A stretch of DNA of 11,017 bases from Hyphochytrium catenoides (Eukaryota > Sar > Hyphochytriomycetes > Hyphochytriales > Hyphochytriaceae), in the NCBI GenBank assembly GCA_900088475.1, contig FLMG01003517.1, positions 1 through 11,017 of the forward strand. The letters run 5' to 3'. Position numbers and translations under genes: made by a program. Positions 1 to 8,192 of the stretch are shown here, one piece after another. The notes beneath the pieces were generated by a model. It ran no database searches. It was not told where the DNA came from and was given only the letters and a program-made list of their open reading frames with translations. Position 1 is the stretch's first letter. Each line of letters begins with the position of its first letter.

Positions 1-6
1 CCCCCC

Positions 7-24
7 TCTCTCTCTCTCTCTCTC
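7..24 (+). repeat. (TC)9 polypyrimidine tract
   Basis: It lies just upstream of the acceptor at 35-36, so it probably serves as the polypyrimidine tract of the gene 1 intron entering the window. Confidence 0.85.
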
Positions 25-36
25 GTTCCTCACTAG

Positions 37-352
37 GGTCAACTACCACGCGATTGGCGTTTATGTGTCCAGTCGTGGAGGTTTTGCCCTTCATAATCCT
101 CAAGAAGAAGCCAGTCTGAAGGTGTCCGCATTTGTCTTCACTGGCGGAGAAGAAGAGAAACCCTTCACTCCTTGTCCATCCTCTCCTCTCTCTTCTTCTC
201 TCTCTTCTTCTCCCTCGGGCTGGCTGAGAGAAGCGATTGAAGAGAGAGACGTTGTAAGAATGAAGCGCTACCCTTTCCTGGTGGAGTCATTTGAGGACCA
301 CGTCGTCTCTTTCGGGCCCAATGACTTCTTTGTCATGCAGAAGATGCTAAAG
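37..352 (+). CDS. Gene 1, first visible exon
   Basis: A (TC)9 tract and TTCCTCACTAG form the acceptor. The exon begins with one base completing a split codon (preceding intron phase 2) and then 105 codons. The donor is AAG|GTGTCT, phase 0. The stretch 160-225 encodes a Glu-Lys-Pro segment and a Ser/Leu/Pro run made of TCT/CTC codons. This looks like a low-complexity insertion between the conserved SAFVF and GWLREAIEE blocks. Confidence 0.78.
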
Positions 353-2277
353 GTGTCTTTCTCTCTCTCCCTCCGTCTCTCTCTTTCTCTCGTCATTTGT
401 CTCTCTGTTCCTTTTTCTCTCTTTTATGCTTTCTCTCTATTTTTCTTTCTCTCTCTTCTTCTCTCTCTCTCTTTCTCTTTGTCTCTGTCTTTCTCTCTCT
501 CTCTCTCTTTTATTTTCTCTTTCCCTCGCTCGCATTTAACTTTCCTCCTATGTCTTCTCTTTATGTTCCTTGGCCCTCTACTCCAATCCTCATTCTCTCC
601 ACACCCTTCCATCTCTTTCTCTCTTCTCTCTCTCTTTGTCTCTCTTCCCATATGATTGTCTCTGCTCTTGCTTGTTTTATCTTCTCTCTCCCTCTCTTTC
701 CCTCTCTACATCAAAAAACACTTCTTCTTCTATCTCTTTCTCTCACCTTCATTCTCTTTGTATTACTCTGTCTCTATCGTTCGTTAGGACGAAGCCCCGA
801 CGCCAGGTCTGAAAGGCGTTGTCTCTCTTCTGAAACTGTCCGACTGGGACCCAGATGTATTCTATAAATTTCGCGATGTTATTCTGGATCAATCACCTTC
901 CTGCGGTGCGAAGCTCCGTGCAGATCTGAAACGAGGGATCAGCCGCCTCTGGGCGAACTATTACAAATTAGAGTCGGATAAGGACATTGCATTTGAGATC
1001 GGTCGGTTCTTCTATGGAATCCGTGACTTCCAGCAAGCATTGGCCTTTTATCGGATCTCGAGCGAGAAGATCGGGAATCATCACGTGACGTTTCATAATA
1101 TGGGGCTCTGCTACTACTCTATGGGAAGCTATCAGGACGCCAAGAAGTGCTTTGAAGACAGTCTGACGGTAAGAGACACAGTCAACGTCTGCTCTCTCTC
1201 TCTCCTGTTTCTCTCCCTCCGTCTTTCTCACTCTCACTCTCTTTTTATCTTTACTTCTCCTTGGACTGGTTTACGTCGGTTCTTTCTCTCTATACTCTCT
1301 CTTCTCTCTCCTCTCTCTCTCTCTCTCTCGCCCTCTCTCTCTCTCTCTCGCCCTCTCCCTCGCTCCTTTTTTTAATTCTCTCTCTGCATTTCCTTTCTAT
1401 AGTCCTCCGTTCTTCACTGGTCATACCTTCTCATGAGATGCCCTCCTCTGGTCATCTCTATGTTTACCCTTCTCTCGTTTCCCTTCGTCTTGTCATCGTT
1501 TTCTCTCTTTCTCTCTCGCTGTGTCTGGCATCGTGCTCCCTGTGAAAACACTTGCTTACCTTCCCCTCTTTCCTCCTTCTCTTTCGTCATTTAAAAAGAT
1601 GTCTCCGGAATATGAAAAGGCAAGGACATGGAAGAAGAGAGTAGTGGATGAGCTGGAACTCCTGGAGAAGAGAAAGAAGGCAGCAGAAGAGGAAAAAGAA
1701 AGAAAGGACGATGATGAAGAAATGGTGGGAGAATCCACACTGATCGTGAAGATGGAGCACGTCAAGCTTGAGGTAGGAGAGAGAAGGAAAGAAGAGAGAG
1801 AGAGAGTCCGTCTGATTCTTAGTGTATTCTAGCTCATCTCTGTATCTCTTTCTCTTTTCTCTGTCAATTTTTCCACAGTTGCTCTCTCTCTCTCTCTCTC
1901 GTTTCTCTCCCTCACATTTTGTGACCTTACCAACTCAAAAGCTTCATTGTTATAAGTGTCTCTTTAGAAATCTTGCCTCTTCCTCTGTCTCCTTCATTGT
2001 TATAAGTTTCTCTTTCGTCCGCGATATTGCCTCTTTCTCTGTCTCCTGTCTCTCTCGCCTTTGCTCTTCTCCATACTTCCTCAGTCTGTGACATAGGGGT
2101 ATCCTCTCTCTCTCTGTTATTTTCTTTTTCTTCCTCTCTCTCTCTTTTCTCGCTCTATCTCCTCCTCTCTCCTCTTTTTGTCTCTTTCTCTCTCTCATTG
2201 GTCCTTTCTCTCTTCAGGTGGCTGGGTCGACCGATGATCCTGTGGTGGTGACGTCAGGACTGGCTGAAGTCTCCTGA
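37..2277 (+). CDS. TPR-containing protein, possible methyltransferase-TPR fusion, 3' part of gene (4 exons)
   Basis: The spliced product, join(37..352, 788..1168, 1599..1772, 2218..2277), gives 309 in-frame residues ending at TGA 2275-2277, with no internal stop. The upstream part of the gene lies outside the window. The first exon encodes a conserved-looking block (VNYHAIGVY, GGFALHNP, ASLKVSAF, then GPNDFFVMQKML). The second has LSDWDPDVFYKFRDVILDQ followed by two TPR units, and the third completes the second TPR and adds an acidic/basic helix. TPR 2 fits the consensus exactly (Gly8, Tyr11, Ala20, Phe24, Ser27, Pro32) only when exons 2 and 3 are joined as given, which supports those splice sites. 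From memory of the family, this order resembles bacterial-type proteins with a MidA/NDUFAF7-like SAM methyltransferase domain followed by TPRs. The methyltransferase part cannot be seen here, so that name is an inference. TPRs normally mediate protein-protein binding. The gene converges on the MINDY gene. Confidence 0.8.
353..787 (+). other. Gene 1 intron, CT-rich
   Basis: This 435-nt GT-AG intron runs from GTGTCT to CGTTAG. It is almost entirely CTCT/TTTCT-type polypyrimidine on the sense strand, with short unique islands near 535-600 and 640-720. I see no coding or structured RNA in it. The long Ser/Leu/Phe open frames across it are translated repeat. Confidence 0.75.
788..1168 (+). CDS. 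Gene 1, second visible exon (TPR region)
   Basis: The acceptor is CGTTAG and the donor ACG|GTAAGA, a near-consensus site. The exon has 127 complete codons, phase 0 at both ends. It holds the WDPDVFYKFRD block, a tryptophan-containing helix (ISRLWANYYKL), TPR 1 (DIAFEIGRFFYGIRDFQQAL) and most of TPR 2 (FHNMGLCYYSMGSYQDAKKC). Base composition is balanced, with no dinucleotide repeat, in sharp contrast to the flanking introns. Confidence 0.88.
1169..1598 (+). other. Gene 1 intron splitting TPR 2
   Basis: This 430-nt intron starts GTAAGA and ends TTTAAAAAG. The acceptor is poor, because the pyrimidine run is separated from the AG by a run of A. Even so, it is the only choice that restores the TPR consensus. 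CT repeats dominate, with a short unique island around 1400-1560 in which I find no exon. Confidence 0.68.
1599..1772 (+). CDS. Gene 1, third visible exon
   Basis: The exon has 58 codons, phase 0 at both ends, with donor GAG|GTAGGA. It opens with MSPEYEKARTWKKRV, which supplies Pro32 of TPR 2 and the capping helix usual after a TPR. A charged Lys/Glu/Asp helix follows, then GESTLIVKMEHVKLE. The first ATG is internal to the protein and should not be taken as a gene start. Confidence 0.8.
1773..2217 (+). other. Gene 1 last intron, contains a tandem duplication
   Basis: This 445-nt intron runs from GTAGGA to CTCTCTTCAG, with a good polypyrimidine acceptor. It is CT-rich on the sense strand, but the first 40 nt are still GA-rich. 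An imperfect duplication of about 50 nt lies at 1942-2046. Confidence 0.7.
1942..2046 (+). repeat. Imperfect tandem duplication (~50-55 nt units)
   Basis: Two head-to-tail copies, about 1942-1991 and 1992-2046, share CTTCATTGTTATAAGT, then a TCTCTTT block, a TTGCCTCTT block and CTCTGTCTCC. Copy 2 is a few bases longer in the middle. The duplication is intronic. Confidence 0.7.
2218..2277 (+). CDS. Gene 1, terminal exon
   Basis: After the strong acceptor CTCTCTTCAG, phase 0 reading gives VAGSTDDPVVVTSGLAEVS and then TGA. It is short, and no family motif is recognised. It is accepted because the acceptor is strong, the phase fits the previous exon, and the CT repeat ends abruptly here. Confidence 0.65.
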   Translation: MAGSTDDPVVVTSGLAEVS

Positions 2278-2991
2278 AGTAAAGGAAACCCGGGGGCAAA
2301 ATAGAGAGCCAAGAACCAGATGACGTCTCTCTCTCCCTCTCTCTTTTTGTTGCTTGTCTTCCTAGGGATACCTCGAGGGCCTATGAGACGCGGGGAATAG
2401 TCTCATCATCCTATAGAAGAGAGAGAAGGCAGTGAAAGAAGTGGGGAGAGAGAGAGAGAGAGAGAGATAGGAAGGCCCTTGCAGGGTGCACAGGTAAATG
2501 GTGGACTGAGAAGTCACCAGAGGAGAGAGAGGCAGGTCGTGGTCCCTCTGACTGCCATTAATAGGGAGCCAGTTTGTAAGCCAAAAACGTGTCAGAAAGA
2601 AAGACGTCAGAGAAGGAGAGAGTGGGAAAGAGAGAGAAAGAAGGACGGGGAATCGAGAGAGAGAAGGACTGGAATACTTAACAAAGGTTTGAGGTAGCTG
2701 AAGAGTCTCTCCAAAGGGGCAATTTTACTGAGTGAAGTACACCTTTCACTGGGAGTTAAGAGAAACAAGAAAAAAAAAGAAGAAGAGACAGCCCTACAAT
2801 AAAGTCATTTGCTGCCTTCTCAACTGTGATCCCCCTCACACATTTCTCTCTCTTTCCTTCATTTCTCCCCTATTCCTCTGTCGCGGAAGATAAATAAATA
2901 GGCTTGCAAAGAGAGAGAGACAAGAATCACCTTTCTCTTTGTCTCTCCTGATTACTTTCGCTTTTTCTTTTTCTCCCTCTCTCTCTCTCTC
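2278..2991. other. Convergent intergenic region / 3' UTRs of gene 1 and the MINDY gene
   Basis: The region between the stop of gene 1 and the stop of the opposing gene holds no supportable coding sequence. 2278-2440 is mixed, 2440-2700 is GA-rich on +, and 2700-2930 is mostly non-repetitive. Short frames here are GA-repeat translations. Two AATAAA hexamers lie on the + strand. No AATAAA was seen on the - strand for the opposing gene. Confidence 0.6.
2798..2803 (+). terminator. Candidate polyadenylation signal of gene 1
   Basis: AATAAA lies about 520 nt after the gene 1 stop, inside unique sequence and followed by T/GT-containing sequence. A second AATAAA occurs at 2893-2898. Both are inferred from the hexamer alone, and many protists do not rely on it. 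Confidence 0.35.
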
Positions 2992-3207
2992 CTACTGTAT
3001 ACAGCAGCTGTCGTCTTTCTTTTTCCTCTTCTCTCCATGTTTCCCATGATGGTGGTGCCCATGGTGGTGCCGGACTGGAGGCGGCGCTTCTCTTTCTCTC
3101 TCTCTCTGTGCCTTGTAATATTCTTCTATTTGTCGCTGCGCTGCAATCTGCTCTTCCAAGAGAGAAGAGGGAGGGCCTCCTCCTTCCTCCGCCCTATGTG
3201 CAGCACG
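2992..3207 (-). CDS. MINDY: MINDY exon 11 (C-terminus, His cluster, CaaX)
   Basis: The last exon has 71 codons plus TAG. LLEEQIAAQRQIEEYYKAQ may be a degenerate second MIU/coiled helix. An Arg-Glu run encoded by GA repeat follows, then VRHHHGHHHHGKHG, the polybasic EKRKKK and the terminal CCIQ. CaaX boxes ending in Gln are typical farnesyltransferase substrates, and human MINDY-1/2 also end in a CaaX box, which supports this terminus. Confidence 0.88.
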   Translation of the reverse strand, partial: RAAHRAEEGGGPPSSLLEEQIAAQRQIEEYYKAQREREREAPPPVRHHHGHHHHGKHGEKRKKKDDSCCIQ

Positions 3208-3622
3208 CTGAAAGAGAGAGAAGAGAGGAGAACAGAGAGAGAGAGAGAGAGAGAGAGAAATGAAACAGGGAGAGAGAAAAGGCAGGGCATAGCGCTGTAA
3301 GGAGAACATGCCTTGGCTTGTGAGAGGAGAATCGAGAAAGAGACAGGCATCTGACGGTTTTATACACCTTCTGCACTACGAGAGAAAGAGAGAGAAAAGA
3401 GAAAGATAGAGAGAGGGAGGGAGACACAGAGAGAAAGAAACTAGAAAGAGAAAGAGGGGGAGATGTCTACTAGATGAGCGGCAACGTGGAGAAACGAGAG
3501 AGGAAGCTTTCATAGCACGGCCGCAGAGGTGGCCTTTGTACCTCTTCCGCTCCCATTCTCTCCCGTGACATTTCATTCTCCCGTCTCTGCAGCTCCAAAG
3601 CGAAGAGGTAGTCCGCGCTGGG

Positions 3623-3659
<37 letters not shown>

Positions 3660-4623
3660 AAGAGAAATTAGAGACAGCGATGGATAGAGAAAGAGAGTCG
3701 AGCAAGATGAGGCTGCTCCCAGTTGCGAAATAGTTAGGGGATGCGTAAAGAGAAGGAAAGAGAGAGAGAGAGAGCAAACAAAATTCATAAAAAGCGTGTG
3801 AGAGAAAGAGAGACGTAGAGGAAGAGAGAGGCGCGAAAGGCTCACTCATGCACTTGATTCGAGACAACAGCGGCGGGATGGCCGGGACCCTGCGGATGAA
3901 GAGCAACGGAAAAGTTAACTATTTCTTCTCAGAAGAAACAAGTGAAAGGAAGAGAGAGAGGAGAGAGAAGAGAGAGAGACAGAGAGAGAGTCACAAGAGA
4001 GAGAGAGAGACAGACCAGACAGAGAGAGAGAGAAAAGGGAAACGAGTAGCAACTGCAAGGAGAACATTTTAGTCCTAAAGAAGAAAGGGGCCGACTTAAC
4101 GAAATAAGGGCGAAGCACAACGAGACAAGGGGAGAGCAAAACCGCGCTCGCGCTCGAGAGAGAAATTGAGAGAAGAAAGGAAACCTGTTTAGCCTACAGA
4201 ATGGCAGGGGAGGGACTAGCATGGATAACAGTACTTTGGAGACAGAGGAAGAAGCAAAGAAAAAGAAAGGCAGAACGCAAAGAGACAGAGAGAGCCACAG
4301 AGAAAAGGAGAGACAGAAAGAGAGAGAGAGACAGCAAGAGAGAGAGAGAGAGAAAGAAAGAGAAAGAGAGAGAGAGAAAAAGAGCCTACCATGCCCTGTA
4401 CGAGGACCTGTCCCTGAGAGACACTCTGAGGTTGAGGCGGAGGAGAAGAGAGAGAGGAAGAAGGAGGAGAGAAAGCACTCTTCACAGCGCTGAGAGCGCC
4501 ATTCACGGCTCCGCTCACGGCGTCCAGAGCTCCACCAGACCCAGCGTTCTCTCCTCTCTCCTGAGCGCTAAAGAGCTGGAACCTTGAGTCGCAGTACTCT
4601 GTGTCGCCGTCAATCTGACAGCA

Positions 4624-4667
<44 letters not shown>

Positions 4668-5324
4668 CGAAAGAAGAGGAAGTGAGAGAGAGAGCGAAAG
4701 ACCGGAGAGAGAGTGTAGAAGAAAGAGAGAGAAGGCAAAGCGGAGAGTTTTGTATATTGAAGGTTGTTCGTCACGAAAGACGGAAAGAGAGAGAGAAAGG
4801 GCAAGAGGGACGGAGAAAATGTTGAAAATTTTTCAATGAAGACGAGTCCAGTATACGAAGGATGAGAGAGAGAGAGAGAGGGCAAGATGGAGAGAAACAG
4901 GATTAGGAAACCCGATAGAGGGAAGACGGAGATGCGAGAAAGAAAACAACCAGGATTGAGTACAGAGCCCACATAACTCTCCAGCAACAGGGAAAGGAGA
5001 GTACTTTCTCTCTCTCTCTTTTTCACCAACTCTCTCTCTCTCTCCTGTTCAAGGCTTTCTACAGGCCCCTTCTTCTCCACCAAGCTTCTCTCTTTCTCTC
5101 TCTTTCTCTCTCTTCTCTCTCTTCTCTCTCTCTCTCTCTCTCTCTCTTTCAAAGAAGTGCCTACCGCTATGAGTCTCTCCCATATAATGTTGGGCTGGTC
5201 CTCGAAACCTGCGTCAGTGACGAGAAGGAAGATGTCGCCCTGAAACTTGAAGAGAACGCTGAAGTGATTGTTCCGGAAGAAAACAGCCAACTCTCTCTCC
5301 TTTACGTCCTCGTGAAGCTGTCAA

Positions 5325-5364
<40 letters not shown>

Positions 5365-5810
5365 CCGAGGGAGAGAGCGCCATAGTGAGAGGCCAAATGG
5401 GTGGAGAGGAACGGGAAAAGAAAGTGACATGCAGGGGTGCAACGGTAAGGAGAGAGAGAGGAAGAGAGAGAGAGAGAGTGAGAGAGAGCGATATAAACTC
5501 GAGAGAGAGAGAGAGAGTCAATCTCGACCGAAGGGAAAAAGATTGAGTAAAGGAAGAGCAGCAGAAGAAGAGAACTAGCTACGAGGAAGAAAGAACTAGG
5601 GGAAACGGTGAAAGACGAAAAGAAAATGCCAAAGAAGATTAGAGAGATAACACAAGACATACATAACGCGTGAGAGCGAAATGAAGGAGAGAGAGAGAGA
5701 AAGAAAGAGAGAGCGAGAGGGAGAAAAAGAGAGAGAAAAAGAAAGAAAGACAGAGAGAGAGGGAGAAAGCGAGAGAGTGGAAAGCGAGAGAACGATAAAG
5801 CGTTGTGAGT

Positions 5811-5862
<52 letters not shown>

Positions 5863-6233
5863 AGAGATGTCAACCTTGCGTATTCCATAATAGGTCAGCT
5901 GACTAGCAGTTGTGTTGAGAAATTCTTCTATCTTCTTTCCTTCCCCTAGTTGCCTCCGTCTCTCCTTACAAGAGGGAGAGACTGGGGGAGAGGAAGAGGA
6001 ACAACTGTCCATTGGTGTTACTCTCTCTCCTTCCTCTTCTTCTCTCTTCTCCTGTTTCTCATTCTCTCCTTTTCCATCCTTGCCTTCTTCAATAAGAGAG
6101 ACACCGCTGTCTTTCTCTCTTCGAGAAAGAAAGGAGCGATAAGCGATAATCTTTTCTATCAGCTGATTATAGGACTGGCTCCCGATGATCGCGCGCTGGC
6201 AAATGAGAGACAAGAAAGCAAAACATGAGTAGA

Positions 6234-6277
<44 letters not shown>

Positions 6278-7032
6278 GAAAGACACACTAAGAGATAGAT
6301 AGAGAAAAATAGATTAGAGGAAAAGCGAGGGGCGGGAGAGAGTGAGATCAAGAGACAAGACCCGCCCCTAGAGGTGAAAGAGAAGGGAGCAAAAAGAGAG
6401 AGAGAGAGAGAGAGAAGGCGAGGAGGTGGGGGAAGGAGGAGAGAGAGAACTAACGGTGTCTGTGTCTTCTTCCTCGACGAGCCAACCGTGGTAAAGGGTG
6501 ATGTCCAACATGTCGAAGACTGCCGCCTCCTTGGTGTATTCAAAGCCAGTGGTGCTTGAGGTCAGGAGAGGGAGAGAGAGAGAGAGAGAAAGTGAGAGAC
6601 AGATAGAGGCCTTCGATAGAAAAAGACAGGGAAGACTTTCTTTTAGGTAGATACTAACAAGAAACGCAACCGGTCAAGAGACAAAGCCATTGAAGAGAGA
6701 GAAAGAGGCAAATAGGGGCGAGGAAAGGAGCATGAGGATGGAGAGAAGATAGAGAGAAAGAGAGAGAAAGAAGGAAGAGAAAGAGAAGAAGAAGAAGAGA
6801 GAGGACGAAAACGAGAAACAAGAAAGAAGAAGAGAGCGATTGCCGAGGCATCTACCTGTTAAACTTCACATTGACGTCTAGACCCACGAGAAGGTGAGGG
6901 AGAAGAGATATCGCGTCGTCCAGATTCTGCTGCTGGTGCTCTGCAAGCTCCGGATTATTTAGCTTACAAACCAAAGAGAGAGAGAGCAAGAGAGAGAGAG
7001 AGCAAGAGAGAGAGAGAAAGAGAGAGAGAGAA

Positions 7033-7064
<32 letters not shown>

Positions 7065-7138
7065 GAAGGGAGGGGAGAAAGAGAGAGAGACAGCAAAGTG
7101 ATTTGAGGTCATGGAGCAAAGTAGAGACACCTTCAAAG

Positions 7139-7175
<37 letters not shown>

Positions 7176-7745
7176 AAGGGAGAGAGAAGAAGGAGGAGAG
7201 TCTAGCGCAAACAAAGGTAAAAGGAGAGAGGACGAGGAGCAGACTTTTCTGAACAGCCAAGGTAAGTTCATCAGAGATATCAGAAATAAGAGAGACACAG
7301 AACTGAGAAAAATTCCATAAAGAGAGAGAGAAGAAGAGCTGAGAGAGAGAGAGAGAGTAAAAGAGGTAAGAGAGAGTAGAGAGAAAAGAAGAGGAAAAAA
7401 GAGAGAGACAGAGAGACCCACACAAATGCGAAGAAAATTTCCATAAGGAGAGAGAGAGAGAGAAGGAGAGCTAAGAGAGAGAGAGAGAAGTATACAAGAG
7501 AAAAGAGATAAGAGAGAGAGAATAAGCGGAAGAAAGAGAGCGACAGAGAGAGAGAGAGAGGAAGAGAGAGAGAAAGAGTACGGGCTTATTGGTCTCCAGC
7601 AGATGATCCGCAATGATGCAGATCAGATAATCGGCAGTGACCTAAGAGAGAGCCACAATATTAGTTCAATCAGACCGGAGTGTGGGAAAGAGAAGGAAGA
7701 GGAAGAGAGAGACTGAGACAGAGGGTAAGAGAGAGAGAGAGAGAG

Positions 7746-7782
<37 letters not shown>

Positions 7783-8136
7783 GGGAGAGAGAGAGAGAGA
7801 AAAAGTGGTAGAGAGAGAGAAGGAGGGAGAGAAGGAAGAGGACACGAAGACATAAGTGGAAAGAGATTAGACGATGGAGTGCTCTCCGTTCTGCTGTACC
7901 TGGTTATAGTCTCTGTGAATAGAAATGTTACCTCTAAGGAGTAGAGTGTTGCCTAGGCAAGGAGAGGGAGATGGCGAGAGATAGAGAGAGAGAGAGAGAC
8001 ACACACAAGTAGTGAGTAGGGGACGTAGGAAAGACCGAAGGAGAGAGAGCGACAACAAAGAAGAAAAGGAAGCAGAAAGGTTGACGGAAGAGAAAGCGAC
8101 GCAGTAAGCGCCAGAGATAAGAGAGAGCGAGAGGGA

Positions 8137-8192
<56 letters not shown>

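Noticed and set aside
65-655. 196-residue frame on + beginning at GTG
   Set aside because: Its first part is the real exon (37-352), but the rest is translated CT repeat of the intron. The conserved protein resumes at 788 after a GT-AG intron.
2479-2697. 72-residue Arg/Glu-rich + strand frame after gene 1
   Set aside because: It lies in the 3' flank, is GA-repeat encoded for half its length, and has no splice or start context.
4610-5290. 226-residue - strand frame
   Set aside because: Only 5165-5290 is MINDY exon 7. The remainder is Arg-Glu and Ser-Leu repeat translation of intron 7, and the true acceptor lies at 5318.
6450-6461. 12-nt match CTAACGGTGTCT shared with 10970-10981
   Set aside because: It is too short to indicate a second MINDY exon copy, and the neighbouring sequence at 10981 is unrelated repeat.
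5596-6543. 315-residue - strand frame
   Set aside because: It includes exon 6 in the correct frame, but its start lies in exon 5 in the wrong frame, and its ends are intronic repeat.
7257-7266. CAAGGTAAGTTC, a perfect donor-like site on +
   Set aside because: It is antisense within MINDY intron 3, with no matching + strand exon in front of it.
6852-7613. 253-residue Ser/Leu-rich - strand frame resembling a membrane protein
   Set aside because: The hydrophobic look comes from CT repeat codons. Only the last 35 codons, before the donor at 6855, are real MINDY exon 4.
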